NCBI GenBank assembly: GCA_028274465.1
Contig: CM051456.1
Span: forward strand, 21,609,033 to 21,673,032
Reading direction: 5' to 3'
Length of the DNA: 64,000 nucleotides
Origin: Plantago ovata
Taxonomy: Eukaryota; Streptophyta; Magnoliopsida; Lamiales; Plantaginaceae
Under the pieces are notes generated by a model. That model searched no databases and was not told the DNA's origin. It saw only the letters and a program-made list of their open reading frames with translations. This document shows positions 11,069 to 24,759 of this stretch, in pieces (the first letter of the stretch is position 1; each line of letters opens with the position of its first letter). A program made the position numbers and the translations under genes.

Positions 11069-11925
11069 GTTGGATAAAATTAGTATTCACGCGGAGAATG
11101 TGACAGTTAAAAGGTGGAACAAGAGAGAGATAACAAGATAACAAAGCAAATGAAACTTGTACATTAATATATAATACAATATAACAACAAAGGAATTTAC
11201 AAAGTAAACTTCCCTTTCTTTCTTCACGTCGCAAAGAGTAGAATATCATATCTTCAAGCAACTCCATCATGGTAACGAACAACGTACAAGAAAGTGGCGA
11301 GTAGAGTCAACGGTTTGACCATCTCTCCTTAAGACAATATTTGTCCCGCTCATGGTGCTAACGGAATAACGGCAAATGGTCTCCCAGGATAAAACTACTC
11401 TTGAGACGACTAAGGAGCACTCCAAGTGGTCGAATTTGACGAACTTACTTTGAGTATGATTGAGTGCAAAGAGAAAACAAATGAGAAGAGAAGTATCAAA
11501 TGCCTTGGATGTGTGTTTGGGAATGAACCCCAATCCCATATTTATACTTCTCAAAGGGCTCAATGAAGGGGTATGAAGAAATCCCTTCAAAAGGTCACAA
11601 TGAATGGTAGCAAACCATTCAACAAAATGCTAAAAGGTGTGAAAATCTCGCCTTCTGTAAATAACAGGATAATAAAGAATTTCATCAAAACTCTTCACAA
11701 AAGTCACGATGGTTTAGTGGCAGAGATTCCTTGATGTTAACCAACAGGTCTCTGGATCAATTCCCAGCATTTTTCACTTTTCACGTTTTTTACACATTTT
11801 CTTGTTGGAAACCATTGTGAAAGGTCACAAATTCACTAATTCAAATTGTTTAACTTGTAAATTAATTTTCTCATCAACTTTGAGCAATTAATTACAATTA
11901 AACACAAATGAATAACATTCCAACA
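11069..11925 (-). mobile_element. Probable solo LTR (Copia-like)
   Basis: The segment starts TGTTGGA and ends TCCAACA, the inverted TG...CA ends typical of many Copia LTRs. A good minus-strand TATA box (GTATAAATATGGG, about 11540-11552) lies inside, as expected for an LTR promoter. No internal coding region or second LTR is seen. I could not find matching 5-bp target duplications, so the boundaries are provisional. Old fossil. Confidence 0.45.
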
Positions 11926-12266
11926 ATGCATTTTGCATAAATTTATGCAAACCTCATTTGCCTTTTACCCACGAATTTTAGCACAGTGGTACCAACCGTA
12001 TTTGAACGACTTAATTCATTCATGTATTGATCAACACATTATGTGCATTAATCATCTTTCACCACAAGGGATTTTAGTGACTTAACGTCTTAGTAACATC
12101 CATTTTATCAAACGGAATGAATGCACGATCATAGAAAGCTTGTTTCCAACGTGTTGGGCCCTAATGACCAATACATCGAACGAATTGAAAGCTCACTCGT
12201 TTCACTAAAATTTCCAACAGGCTCCGCCACTGCCACTGCCGCTGCACCACCTTATGACGTATCCGA
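11926..12266. other. Intergenic, no feature seen
   Basis: No gene recognised. Contains short GCC-repeat coding-like codons (12222-12250) without a supported gene. Confidence 0.4.
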
Positions 12267-13411
12267 TTCCTCTCCATCACAAATCCTCCTTCATCTCCCC
12301 CTACACCCTTTGGATGAATGACACATGGATATTGGGTGTGGAAGAAATCTGGAGTTAGTGAAATGTGTGATTTAGCTAATTATGACATGTAATTAAATTC
12401 ATGTGAAAATTCTTAGAGACAATTTTACAATCTCAAAATATGGAAAGTTATGATTTTTCTCAAATCAAAATTTGCGTTTCAACGAGAATGGTTAAGAATC
12501 AAGGTGGGCAAAGAAAAAGGGAAGATAAAAAATACAGAGGAACAAGGAAGCGCTTCCGCTCGAGTTTCGATTGTGACACCGCTTTTCTCAGCTCTTGGCG
12601 CAGCTTGTGATTATCTTCAGGTAAGATTCCAGTTCGATTTTCACTCATAACATGTTCAAACTTTAAACTTTACTTTATCTATTCGAAACACCGTTTCATT
12701 TTCGCTTGCAACGTGTTTGAAAGACTTCCTCAAACAGCATTTCAATAATTAAATGTATTTTATGTTGTTTCTGTTATTTGCCATTAGCAAAAGGTAGATG
12801 TATCATCATTTAGTTGATTGCTTGAAGTAGAATTTAATTGAATGTTGTTTGTTGTTACGTGTACAACAATTAAAAACTTACAAGCCAAAAAGATATGTGT
12901 TCTAAGTGTTTAGCTTTGATATATAGTTGGGGCGCTTTGTTGTAAAAGATATTTTAGTATGTAAATGTTGCTTGTCATATGTTACAAGTCATTGCTTTAC
13001 CTATCCATTGAAATCAATATTTAAAATTATCAGATGGAAGACAGCATTCACATAGATGATGAAGAAGAGCTCATAAGAGATGAAACAGAAAATGTTAACA
13101 ATCTTCACGGTGAAGATCATTGGAACAAACTCATAGCTGCACGATACTCAATCATTCCAAAAGATCAAATTCCACAAATTGGTATGGTGTTCGAAAGTGA
13201 TGACCAAGCTCATTAGTGTCCGGAAAGATATAACTCACATAGACTCTAAGGGGAAAGTTTTGGACAGGATTTTCACATGAATTTAATTACCTGCCATAAT
13301 TAGCTAAAACACACATTTCACCAACTCCAGATTTTTTCACACCCAATATCCATGTGTCATTAATCCAAGGGGTGTAGGATGAGATGAAGGAGGATTTGTG
13401 ATGGAGAGGAA
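12267..13411 (+). mobile_element. MULE-type element with long inverted ends and a FAR1-like fragment
   Basis: Positions about 12267-12416 and 13265-13411 are inverted copies of each other, about 145 bp and close to 90% alike, sharing for example CACATGGATATTGGGTGTG. Long terminal inverted repeats around a FAR1-domain start are typical of Mutator-like elements, from which the FAR1/FHY3 family descends. The interior has a leader with a plausible donor (CAG|GTAAGATT at 12619) and an acceptor just before the FAR1-like ATG at 13034. A 9-bp target duplication was not found. Confidence 0.7.
13034..13216 (+). pseudogene. FAR1/MULE transposase N-terminal fragment
   Basis: A 60-codon reading frame opening right after a good acceptor (TTATCAG). 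It is acidic at its start, and its last residues read IPQIGMVFESDDQAH. That resembles the P-x-IGM-x-FES entry of the FAR1 DNA-binding domain, which normally continues with the FYNxYA zinc-finger region. Here the frame stops immediately and the rest of a 600-800-aa protein is absent, so it is an internally deleted remnant within the inverted-repeat element. Confidence 0.6.
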
Positions 13412-13719
13412 GCAGACCCCCTTATGACTCTCCATACTCAGATGTTATTAGATAGGTGTGGTAGCTGACAAATTAATTCATTATATAGCTAAAATTAAAT
13501 GTGATAATTGAAGTGTTTAGCTAGTTGATCATCCATAATATTTAGATAGCCAAGTAGATGAAAAGTGTTAAAAAGTAATGAATATGTCAGAAATTAAGAA
13601 AGTACATATAGAGTTTATGGAGAAAAAAGGTGAGTATAGTTCTAAGTTCTAACTTCTATGAGATTGATGGAGTATTCATTTGCAGTTGTGCATCTTTCAC
13701 GACTACAAGCTTAGAGTGA

Positions 13720-14936
13720 GGCGACTGTCAAAAGGTCCATAACCATAAATAATGCCTTTCAAGGCTAGAGGCTGCATCTTGAACATGTGGCAGTAATGTC
13801 GTAGGAGGGGACATTGGGGCTATGTTTTGAATCTCGTCTCGGAGTATATCTCGGACGACCTCCTGGAAAGGGTCAACCCGGGTCTACCCGGATCATCTCG
13901 GGGTTTATCTCGGATGATGTCATAAATACGTAATTAATATAATTAATAATAATAAACATAATTTGAAATGAAGTAATATAATCTTGGCTAATACTTCATA
14001 TTTTACATTTATGTAATTTGAAAATGATATAGTAAAAAGTGAGGGTGTGATCGCAAATTATGAAATTATTGAAGTTTGAAGGAATGAAAATAATTTTTGG
14101 ATTCATTGTATATTAAAAAATAAAATCAAAGGATGAGGCCCATGAGGGTATAGTACTCCACAAGACCATAACGTCACTACTAGACTCACTACTCTCTCTT
14201 TGACTCTTTATTCCTTACTGTTAAACTTCTTTACTCTCTTTCTTTTTCTCTCCAAATTAGTCTCTCTATACTAAACATCCAAATTTATTGTCCATGAACA
14301 CTACCCTCGATTTCCATCAGCACAACAACCCACCTGGGCACCGCCTACCAATGACCCACCCGATCTCCCATCAATAACCTCATCTCGTTCAACCTCTTTC
14401 TTCTTCACTACAAATTGAAACACAACCCCAAAGAGCACTCGACCATGGAAATCAGAAACACAGAAAGTAAAAATGAAGAAGGAACATGGATGCATCAGAA
14501 TCGAAATTGAAAGGGGAAACGGAACAGATCCGATCTCAGTCGGATTTGTCTTTTTTTTTTTAATTAAAAACCCCGGGTATACCGGCCAAAATCTCGGAAA
14601 ATCTCGGGTTACCGAGTTTTTGAGGTTCCGCCCCATATAGGCGTTCGAGAAGCGGTTAAACCGGGTCAACCCGAGTTGACCCGGCGAGATTCAAAACATA
14701 GCATTGGGGAGGTATGCACGCTGTTCAAGACTAGAGGTCGTCCCTCGGATAGGAGGCAATGCAATGAAAGGCAATCATGAGGAGTCCAAAGTACATTTCA
14801 AGTCTAGAGGACTCAACTCGAGATGAGAGCCATCATGGTTCGACAGGTGACGCTAAGAGGTCCGTATGAACCCTATGTACCTTTCGGGGCTAGAGGAGGT
14901 ACTACCTCGAATTGGAGTCAACAAGGAGTGAAGCAA
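13720..14936. repeat. Diverged 75-bp tandem repeat (split by a hAT element)
   Basis: About four units sharing the core TTCAAGNCTAGAGG (variants at about 13760, 14730, 14800 and 14895), spaced about 75 bp apart once the hAT insertion at 13820-14701 is removed. The sequence is richer in G and C than its surroundings. No known family recognised. Confidence 0.5.
13820..14701. mobile_element. 882-bp non-autonomous hAT element
   Basis: Perfect 17-bp inverted ends, CTATGTTTTGAATCTCG, are bounded by an exact 8-bp target duplication CATTGGGG (13812-13819 and 14702-14709). The 8-bp duplication is the hAT signature. Subterminal GGGTCAACCCG motifs occur near both ends, as is common for transposase binding. 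The longest interior frame (minus strand, 14301-14669, 122 codons) has no transposase similarity. Confidence 0.85.
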
Positions 14937-15825
14937 ACTTGAAATACAGCCGTACCACTACATGATTCTTTATACTATTGATTTGTATTTGAAAATTAGA
15001 TTCATCCGTACTCATAAATATAGGTCACACAATTTCGCCAAATTTGTAACGATCAACTCTTTCCCAAAAAAACATTTTGGGAAGATGTATGTTTGTGATA
15101 ACTGTTCTCAAATATATGGTGGTTTCGTACAAAATATTATAAAATCTTTTATTTTATGTGTTTTTGGAATTGGATGCATGCATGTACAAGTGAAACGACA
15201 GAGAAATTAAATCCATCTGCTCTGGTAACATTGTTTAGTCCACTACAAAATTGCCTGTTTGAACAAAGTATGCACATTTGGTAAAATTTGAGTAATGAAT
15301 ACAAATTGTATCAGTGTAACAAACAGTACACAGGTGAACAGTATTTACTTTAAACATGGACCATTACTAATATTTATAATAAAATGTTTTGTACTTCACT
15401 TTTTCTAATTTTGGGAACTGATCAAATTGAAAGCCTTGTTACTGAGATTGTTCTTGCGCCCAACTTTTATAGCACCAAAATGAAACTAAGAGCGTTGCTT
15501 TCTCACTGCCCTGTAAAGGTTACTGTTCCAGAGCAAATGGGAAAAAATTGTACAAGAGACCCACTGAATCAATGTATACAGATTGTCTCCAAATGCATGA
15601 AAAGAGAGCATTGGATTTTTTAGATTATTGTTCTGAACCTTCTTATTTGAAGCCTAAAGTTCAACTTGATTTTCATTTAACACCGTAGATCAATTACCTA
15701 TCACAAACATGTCGCAAAATGTTTACAGTGACTGCACTGAACAGATCGATTTCAAGAGACTGTCGTTGCACATTGACTATTTGATGTTTCCAGAAGGCAT
15801 GACCATAACTTACTACTCCGTCCCA
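14937..15825. other. Intergenic, no feature seen
   Basis: Small frames at 14962-15210 and 15384-15623 show no recognisable domain. Confidence 0.4.
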
Positions 15826-16018
15826 TAAAACTTTTCGACTTTGATTGTAAATTACTTTTAAATTATGATGGTAAAATATTTGTCATAAAACTTTAATTCC
15901 TAAATTTTTATTATGTAATTTTTTTATATATTTTACCATGATAATTAAGAGTAATTTATAATCAAATTCAAAAACTGTTGACCAGAAAAAATAAGTTTTC
16001 TGGAAAGGTGATAGTACA
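15826..16018. mobile_element. Stowaway-like MITE
   Basis: Begins with TACTCCGTCCCATAAAAC, the usual Stowaway/mariner MITE end, and folds back on itself: GTAAATTACTTTTAAATTATGATGG near 15850 pairs loosely with the region near 15940. The right end has diverged. No coding capacity. Confidence 0.6.
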
Positions 16019-16375
16019 TACTTATATTATATAAAATAATAAAAGTATTTAAATTTTAAACAGAGCAGTTCTTGTAACCAGAAATACAAAGTGTAACATA
16101 ACGAAGGTACACGATGAAATATTGACCGATTATGAACAAGTAGGTAAAACTCGAACTCAATTTCAAAAGAAACCATTTCCCACAGATTACTAGAGACATC
16201 GTCAGCCACAAAATGCAAGAGACTTGGCTTTAATTGTCTTAAACATTATAAACGTTTCGGCAACACAAACAAATTACATTTGCATTTTCTAAATTCGATA
16301 ATATAATGTCTAATATGTCACAAGCTCGAATTTTATGATACCCAAGTCTCATTGCACGTCCCAAATCGGGGTGGA

Positions 16376-18866
<2,491 letters not shown>

Positions 18867-19215
18867 CGAAACAAAAGGCAAATCAAACTCGGATCTGATG
18901 AGATTTTCAAGAAAGAAGAAAGAAGAAGAAAACCCAGACAAGAAGAAGAAGAATATGATAAGTAGATAATACCAAGAAGAAAATAATTATATGATGAAAT
19001 GGAGATTATTATTGTTATTATTGTTGTGTATATATATACAGTTGTTTGTATGTAGGTATAAAGGAGGAGATCGAAAGACTCACCTTCTTTCAGCGTTGCT
19101 GCTTCTTGACGCTAAGAATAATAGACTTTTCCCAGAATATTGTCTGACTTTATATTTTTCCCTTTTCCTATTTCTCTTTTTATTTCTTTTCCACCGGAAT
19201 ATGCATCATCATTAA
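18867..19215 (-). promoter_or_regulatory. E2 gene promoter, 5'UTR and probable 5'UTR intron
   Basis: On the minus strand, ATATAAAG (19147-19156) is a plausible TATA box. A leader exon would follow and end at GAAG|GTGAGT (donor near 19083). A pyrimidine-rich stretch and a CTCATCAG acceptor lie close to the ATG at 18866. Leader introns are frequent in plant UBC genes. This is inferred from motifs only. Confidence 0.5.
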
Positions 19216-20060
19216 TAAATAGTACTCCTACTTATACTTTGTTATTTTGTTATAATATTCCACCCTTATCGACTACTCGACTGACATGATAAGGTTTTCG
19301 AGTTAAGTCTGAATCTAAATTTATATTCAATTTGTTAACGAGTAGAGCTTAACTCGATAAATATTCGACTCAGCTAGTTAGACTCATTATCATACTATAA
19401 TCTATATTTTTTCAATCCATTTTAAATTGTTTATATTAAGTTTAATAAAGTTATCAATTTAAAAGTTAAATACATATAAACCATTTAAGAAAAGCATGCA
19501 ACGGGTATTAAACTTCGATAACTTTATCATTCAGCTAAAAAAACGACTGTTGGCGCAAAATATAAGAGATTTTAGTTCAATTATGTAAGGTCTCGAATTT
19601 TAGTCTCGTGTATGTAAAAAACACCGCAATAAGAGCAGCCCCTCAAAAAGGGTCTGACAGTGCTTGGCTACATTAGCCAGAGGTTAGGAAGCACTGATAC
19701 TCTAAAATGGTCAAGTATCCATTCGGATTCGTCCCGATTCGTATTCTTCCCTTTTAGCCATGTTGTTGAGCATTTGACATGCTTTGTAATAGATAACTAA
19801 AGAGTAAAATTTAATTATTTACTTATTTATTTGTTTTTAGTATTCATTAGAATAACTAGCTAGAAATTTTAAAACTTGAAATAATTTACATACTAAATAT
19901 ATTAAAAAAATTAAATGTATCGGTCACGTATTTGTATCCTATTTTTTAAAAATTTTGACGTATCAACGTATCCGTGTCCGCGTCCGTATTCGTATCGGTG
20001 TCGTACGTATAAATCGAAAAAAAAAATATCTAAATAAAAATTGGCTAAATTTCCGCTTAT
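19216..20060. other. Intergenic with a possible SINE-like segment (19545-19700)
   Basis: Around 19545-19700 a string resembling box B (GGTCTCGAATTTTAGTCTCG) and the phrase GCAGCCCCTCAAAAAGGGTC recall a plant tRNA-derived SINE. Its ends are not defined. Otherwise AT-rich with no gene. Confidence 0.35.
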
Positions 20061-20078
20061 TGGGCTCAATTGAGCCCA
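20061..20078. promoter_or_regulatory. Palindromic pair of site II (TGGGCT) elements upstream of the PPR gene
   Basis: TGGGCTCAATTGAGCCCA is a perfect 18-bp palindrome about 87 bp before the PPR start codon. It places two TGGGCT motifs head to head. Site II elements (TGGGCC/T) bind TCP factors and are enriched in promoters of plant genes for organelle proteins, including PPR genes. Role inferred from motif and position. Confidence 0.6.
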
Positions 20079-20164
20079 TCTCAAACACTTCTCTCAATCT
20101 CCTTCTTCCTCAGCCGCTTTAATTCAGAGTAGCTCAATTCTTTTCCAGTTCTTGCAGAAATTCC

Positions 20165-22693
20165 ATGGCCAAGATCAAACCTGTATTCAATGTTTCTTCA
20201 ACCTTGGCCTTGCCAATGTCTTCTAGACAGCTATACCCCTTCATCTCCAATAAATCAATATCATCATCATCATCATCTTCCACGGAAAAAACTCAAAAGG
20301 ATCCCAAGAACTACATTTCAAATCAAACTGAGATAGTGGAGAACCTCCTTGCTCGCAGAGACGACCCCATTTCAGCTCTACAGTACTTCCAGAACCTCGA
20401 AAGAGGCCGTGGTTTCGTGCCTGGAATAGGTGAATCTTTCAGCGTGCTTCTTCAGATTCTTATAAGTTCCAAGAACCATCATCAGGTAGCTAAGGATATG
20501 CTTAATAATCATTTATCAAGTGTTTTATCCCCAAAAGGGATTGCTTTGGTTGATACTATAGTTAGCTCTTGTGAGAGGTTCGGTTTTGGGCTTAACTCTA
20601 GTCTTTTTAATTACATGTTGAATGCTTATATTAGAGCTAAGCGTTATAGTGATGCCAAGGAGTGCTATTTTGGTATGGCTTCTCGTGGCATTGTGCCGTC
20701 GGTTTCGGTTTTGAATTTTTTCTTGAGTAGATTGATTAGAGCAGGGATGAGTGATGAGGCTAGAGTCTTGTTTAAGGACATGGTGTCGAAGGGAGAGAGT
20801 TGGTATGATTGTTGGACTGTTAATTTGATGATGTGCGCGAGTTTGCGAGAGGGTAAGGTGGAGGAAGCAAGAAAGTACTTTGAGGAGGCGATAAAAAGTG
20901 GGATCAAGCTTGATAGTTTGGTGTATTCTTCTGCAGTACGTGCTGCTTGTATGGGATTGGATAGCGATTCTGCATGTGAGTTGTTGAGTGACATGCAGGA
21001 GAGGGGTTGGGTTCCTTCTGAGGGTACGTTTACGAATGTGATATGTACTTGTGTGAAGCAGAAGAATATGAAAGAGGCAGTGAGGCTGAAAGATGAGATG
21101 GTTGCCTCGGGACATTCCATGAGCATAATAGTTGCTACTAGCTTGATGAAGGGCTATTATCAGCAGGGTGATTTGAATAGCGCGTTGGCATTGTTTGGTA
21201 ATGTTGTGAAAGTTGGACTCAGACCTACCAACGTCACTTATGCAGTTTTGATTGAAGGATGTTGTGTACATAAAAATGTGGTGAAGGCACGAGAATTGTA
21301 CATGAGAATGAAGGCAGAAGGTATTCAACCGACTGCTTATATTGTGAATTCTCTTATTAAAGGTTATTTGCAAGCTAAATTAGTTGATGAAGCAATGGAG
21401 CAGTTTGATGAGGCGGTTGATGCTGGCATTGCAAATGTTTTCACGTACAATAATATAATGTCTTGGTTCTGTGAAGGAGGTAGGATTGATGATACTCAAA
21501 AAGTGTGGGATAAGATGATGGACCGGGGTGTCGAACCCACTATTGTATCCTATAACACTTTGATTACCGGGAACTGTAGGAAAGGGAACATTGATGGGGC
21601 GTTAGAATTGCTAGCCAAAATGTCAACAAACAACTTAAAAGCTAATGTCTTCACATATAGCATACTGATTGATGGATATTTCAGAAAAGGTGATTGTGCA
21701 GCAGCCATGGACACTTTTGAACGCATGATGATGTCGAGTATTAAACCTACTGATGTAACTTTCAATACTGTTATCAGTGGCTTGAGCAAACATGGACTAA
21801 CTGATTTAGCAAGGGACAGCTTGAATCAGTTTATTGCAATGGGTTTCACTCCCACTTGCATGACTTATAACAGCATAATCGATGGCTTTGTAAAGGTAGG
21901 TGATACTAACTCTGCACTGGCCATTTTTGCAGAGATGTGTGAGTGTGGAGTCTTACCCAATGTCATCACTTATACCACTCTGGTCGACGGTTTGTTTAAA
22001 ACTAAAAATACAGATATTGCATTGAAGATGCTAAGAGATATGCGTGCTAAAGGTATTGCCATGGATCTGACAGCATACAATGCCTTAATCGATGCTCATT
22101 GTAAGTGGCGTGACATGAAGACTGCATGTGAGCTTTTTGATGAAATTCTGCAAGTTGGTTTGTCCCCGACGGCAGTTGTATACAACACCATGATTAGTGG
22201 CTTCAGAGATTTGCCTAACATTGAAGCGGCTCTTGATTGGAAGAACAGAATGGAAAATAATGGAGTTCAGTGTGATCTAGCAACATACACCACTTTGATT
22301 GATGTGCTTCTTAAGGCTGGGAATGTACTGCTTGCTTCAGAATTGTATCAGGAGATTCTTGCAAAGGGCATAACACCAGATGCTAAAACTTACACTGTTT
22401 TAGTACGTGGTCTTTGTAAGAAAGGACTAGTTCAAAATGCTCGGAAGCTCCTTAAAGAGATGGATAAAAAGAATATCACTCCTAATGTACTTATTTACAA
22501 TCCAATAATTGCTGGATGTTTCAGGGAGGGTAATTTGCTAGACGCTTTTACATATCACGATGAGATGCTTAAAAGAGGTCTTGTGCCCGATGACACGACG
22601 TATGATATTCTTGTGAGTCAGAATTTTAGTAAAGTTGATCAACAACATTCTGATTACCAACCAAAAGGTGAACAACTTTCCATGGGAACTTGA
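20165..22693 (+). CDS. P-class pentatricopeptide repeat (PPR) protein, 842 aa, organelle-targeted
   Basis: A single exon of 842 codons. The first ~50 residues lack acidic residues and are Ser-rich (a run of Ser from repeated TCA codons at about 20258-20280), which fits a mitochondrial or plastid transit peptide. From about residue 150 to 820 the protein is built from roughly 16-17 tandem 35-aa P-type repeats, for example VFTYSILIDGYFRKGD and TYTTLIDVLLKAGN with the usual G-x-x-P spacing. No E, DYW or SMR domain follows, so it belongs to the P class, whose members bind organelle RNA to stabilise, process or help translate it. Start: CCATGGCC is an excellent plant start context. The overall pattern recalls Arabidopsis At3g54980 (mitochondrial PPR), but that is from memory. 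The RNA target is unknown. Confidence 0.95.
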   Translation: MAKIKPVFNVSSTLALPMSSRQLYPFISNKSISSSSSSSTEKTQKDPKNYISNQTEIVENLLARRDDPISALQYFQNLERGRGFVPGIGESFSVLLQILISSKNHHQVAKDMLNNHLSSVLSPKGIALVDTIVSSCERFGFGLNSSLFNYMLNAYIRAKRYSDAKECYFGMASRGIVPSVSVLNFFLSRLIRAGMSDEARVLFKDMVSKGESWYDCWTVNLMMCASLREGKVEEARKYFEEAIKSGIKLDSLVYSSAVRAACMGLDSDSACELLSDMQERGWVPSEGTFTNVICTCVKQKNMKEAVRLKDEMVASGHSMSIIVATSLMKGYYQQGDLNSALALFGNVVKVGLRPTNVTYAVLIEGCCVHKNVVKARELYMRMKAEGIQPTAYIVNSLIKGYLQAKLVDEAMEQFDEAVDAGIANVFTYNNIMSWFCEGGRIDDTQKVWDKMMDRGVEPTIVSYNTLITGNCRKGNIDGALELLAKMSTNNLKANVFTYSILIDGYFRKGDCAAAMDTFERMMMSSIKPTDVTFNTVISGLSKHGLTDLARDSLNQFIAMGFTPTCMTYNSIIDGFVKVGDTNSALAIFAEMCECGVLPNVITYTTLVDGLFKTKNTDIALKMLRDMRAKGIAMDLTAYNALIDAHCKWRDMKTACELFDEILQVGLSPTAVVYNTMISGFRDLPNIEAALDWKNRMENNGVQCDLATYTTLIDVLLKAGNVLLASELYQEILAKGITPDAKTYTVLVRGLCKKGLVQNARKLLKEMDKKNITPNVLIYNPIIAGCFREGNLLDAFTYHDEMLKRGLVPDDTTYDILVSQNFSKVDQQHSDYQPKGEQLSMGT

Positions 22694-24010
22694 ACGTGTA
22701 AGTCATCATCTTGGCCATAACTATTCCATCATTTGCTGCTCCAAGGAGAAAATACACCCCAATTGTTAGTGATCTTCTATTGAAGGTACTTTTGTTCATC
22801 ATCTGTTAATATTTATGTTCATATGCACAATGCTTTTGCTACTTGTCAAGTTTTGATACTTCATAAATTTGTACTTTGTAAGATACTAAGATTTGATTTA
22901 CTTTATTATCTCGTTTTTTCCTAAATGCAGGTATTCCCAAATGGCTTGATGGGATTAGTGCTGAGTCATACGAACCTGAGTCGAATGTGGTATGTACTTA
23001 GCTGCATTTTGCGAGATCAACTCTTCTCAGTTTCACACTTGGTGACTGTATATTCAAAAGAGGTTCATTTGGCTTTCCTTTTGAGTTTTGTCCCTGTGAC
23101 GTTTCTGTTGCTGCTTGTGAATATTTTCCAATTTTCTTGTAAATGAACACAAGCAATTTGTTAATTGATATTCTGAGCTTCGATTTGATATTTTGGACTT
23201 TGCCATTTTTCGTAATAGTATTCATGCTTCTTAGGTGAGGACATCACTTGTACTTTCAACCTATTAAAGCTGTGAGTAATGTCAAATAGCTTCAAAGAAT
23301 ATACTCTGGCAGTAGTTTCTGTCTATTTGTAAGAAAGAGTTTTATGGTTTTTTATCGAAAATATAAATTGTTATTAGCTGCTGCGGCTGATTTTTCTATA
23401 TTGCTAAAAACAACTTGCATGATTTAAGCACTGAAGTCACCAGAAGTTACCTGCCATTCTGTGACTATCTCAATACCAAGTAAATGTTTGAGGCAGAGTG
23501 TTTTTCTATGAAAACCATTTGTCATGTGTTGCTCATGCACAATAAACTCGATGAATTGCATGTTGTTGGATATTTTCCTGCTGATGATAGCCCATGAGAG
23601 TCGTTGAATTATTCATTTTATGTCAAATTTGTTTCTCTGATGCAGTCCTGTCAAATGGTAATGAACGAGAAAAGCATTCCGGAACGAAAGGCTTTACATT
23701 TGTCGAAACTGGAAACTGTTTGTTGACGGACTATCCCAACATCCCGTGTTCATCTAAGACACAAAAGTAACTCATGTATTTGTAGTCGCATGACTCGGTG
23801 TTCTCTGGCTCAATCACGGCAGACTCTGCTACATAGTGAAGCTAACTTGGTTTATGGATGAGACGTTGTAGCTGAAATGAAGAATCTTGTACAAGGATCT
23901 AGATTCTCAACAACTGTTGTGCCACAGGTCAGAGAGACGAACATATACTTGGCAGTTGACATCATTTCTGCAGGTCATGACTCATGATTCAGTAACCATA
24001 TCTTGTTATA
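22694..24010 (+). other. PPR gene 3' region, possible spliced 3'UTR
   Basis: No second coding gene is seen. A donor-like GAAG|GTACTTT (about 22784) and an acceptor-like AAATGCAG (about 22930) with a pyrimidine-rich lead suggest that the PPR transcript's 3'UTR could be spliced. A further TGATGCAG lies near 23645. This needs RNA evidence. Confidence 0.35.
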
Positions 24011-24180
24011 AGGTGGTCTAGTGAAAGTGAAAGGGAGTTGGGATGGTAAAGGAGAGATGCAGGGTTTGATCTCTAGCGGGAACATAAGGTGGTTTAGGTG
24101 TGTGGATATAAGATGGTATAGGATATTGTATAGCAGTAGTGTCTGAGTAGTTGTAATTATTTGCTGTTTCTCGGAAACAA
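24011..24180 (+). mobile_element. tRNA-derived SINE, family 1
   Basis: Shares GGGAGTTGGGATGGTAAAGG, GGTTTGATCTCTAGCGGGAA (box B region) and ATAAGGTGGTTTAGGTGTG with the copies at 55172-55342, 10550-10720 and 51194-51361. It is on the plus strand. The target duplication is not clear. Confidence 0.65.
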
Positions 24181-24759
24181 GTACTCATATCTACATGTAA
24201 TTTTATGCAATTTATTGGATAATTAATATAAATGTCTATATTTCACACCTTATCAATTCAAACGGGATATTTGGATTGCTATCACAGACCATTTGTAGGA
24301 AGTGTAAATTATCAACAACCTTGTCTGCCTCACACACTCGCTGTTTGAGAAACAAAACGAGTTGCTTACTAGACTTGCATAGTTGCATGTATGAACTCAG
24401 ACCTGCAACCAAAGTTCCCTTTGCAAATTGCTAAATGGCTCAGAAAAGTTGCCAGTTCACCGGTTCATGAATAATGATAAATATTGATATTCGTCCACCC
24501 GAGGACAAAAATGCAAGAAAGCTTCGAACTACAGTTAGGAAACAGTACCAGTTTAGATATGAGAAGCACTGGACCAAAAAATTGCTGCAGTTCTGGAGAG
24601 TTTAATTGGCATTTGAATGAAACTCTCTTTCTTGAAAACCTCAATCACCACAACGATTTAGGCTTATTCTATGTAATGTATCCTATAGATTAGAATGGGA
24701 TTTTATTCTGTCAGCTATTCAAATAATTTTTTTATTTTTTTTGGTAAAGCTATTCAAAT

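Noticed and set aside
11703-11765. tRNA gene (TGGTTTAGTGGCAGAG...GGATCAATTCCC)
   Set aside because: Box A and box B-like strings are present, but the cloverleaf stems do not pair convincingly and it lies inside a probable LTR. More likely a tRNA-like fragment.
14301-14669. 122-codon minus-strand gene inside the hAT element
   Set aside because: No recognisable domain and atypical composition. Better explained as a chance frame in a non-autonomous element.
20525-21373. 282-codon open frame antisense to the PPR gene
   Set aside because: It mirrors the repetitive codon pattern of the PPR repeats, has no domain and overlaps a clear gene.
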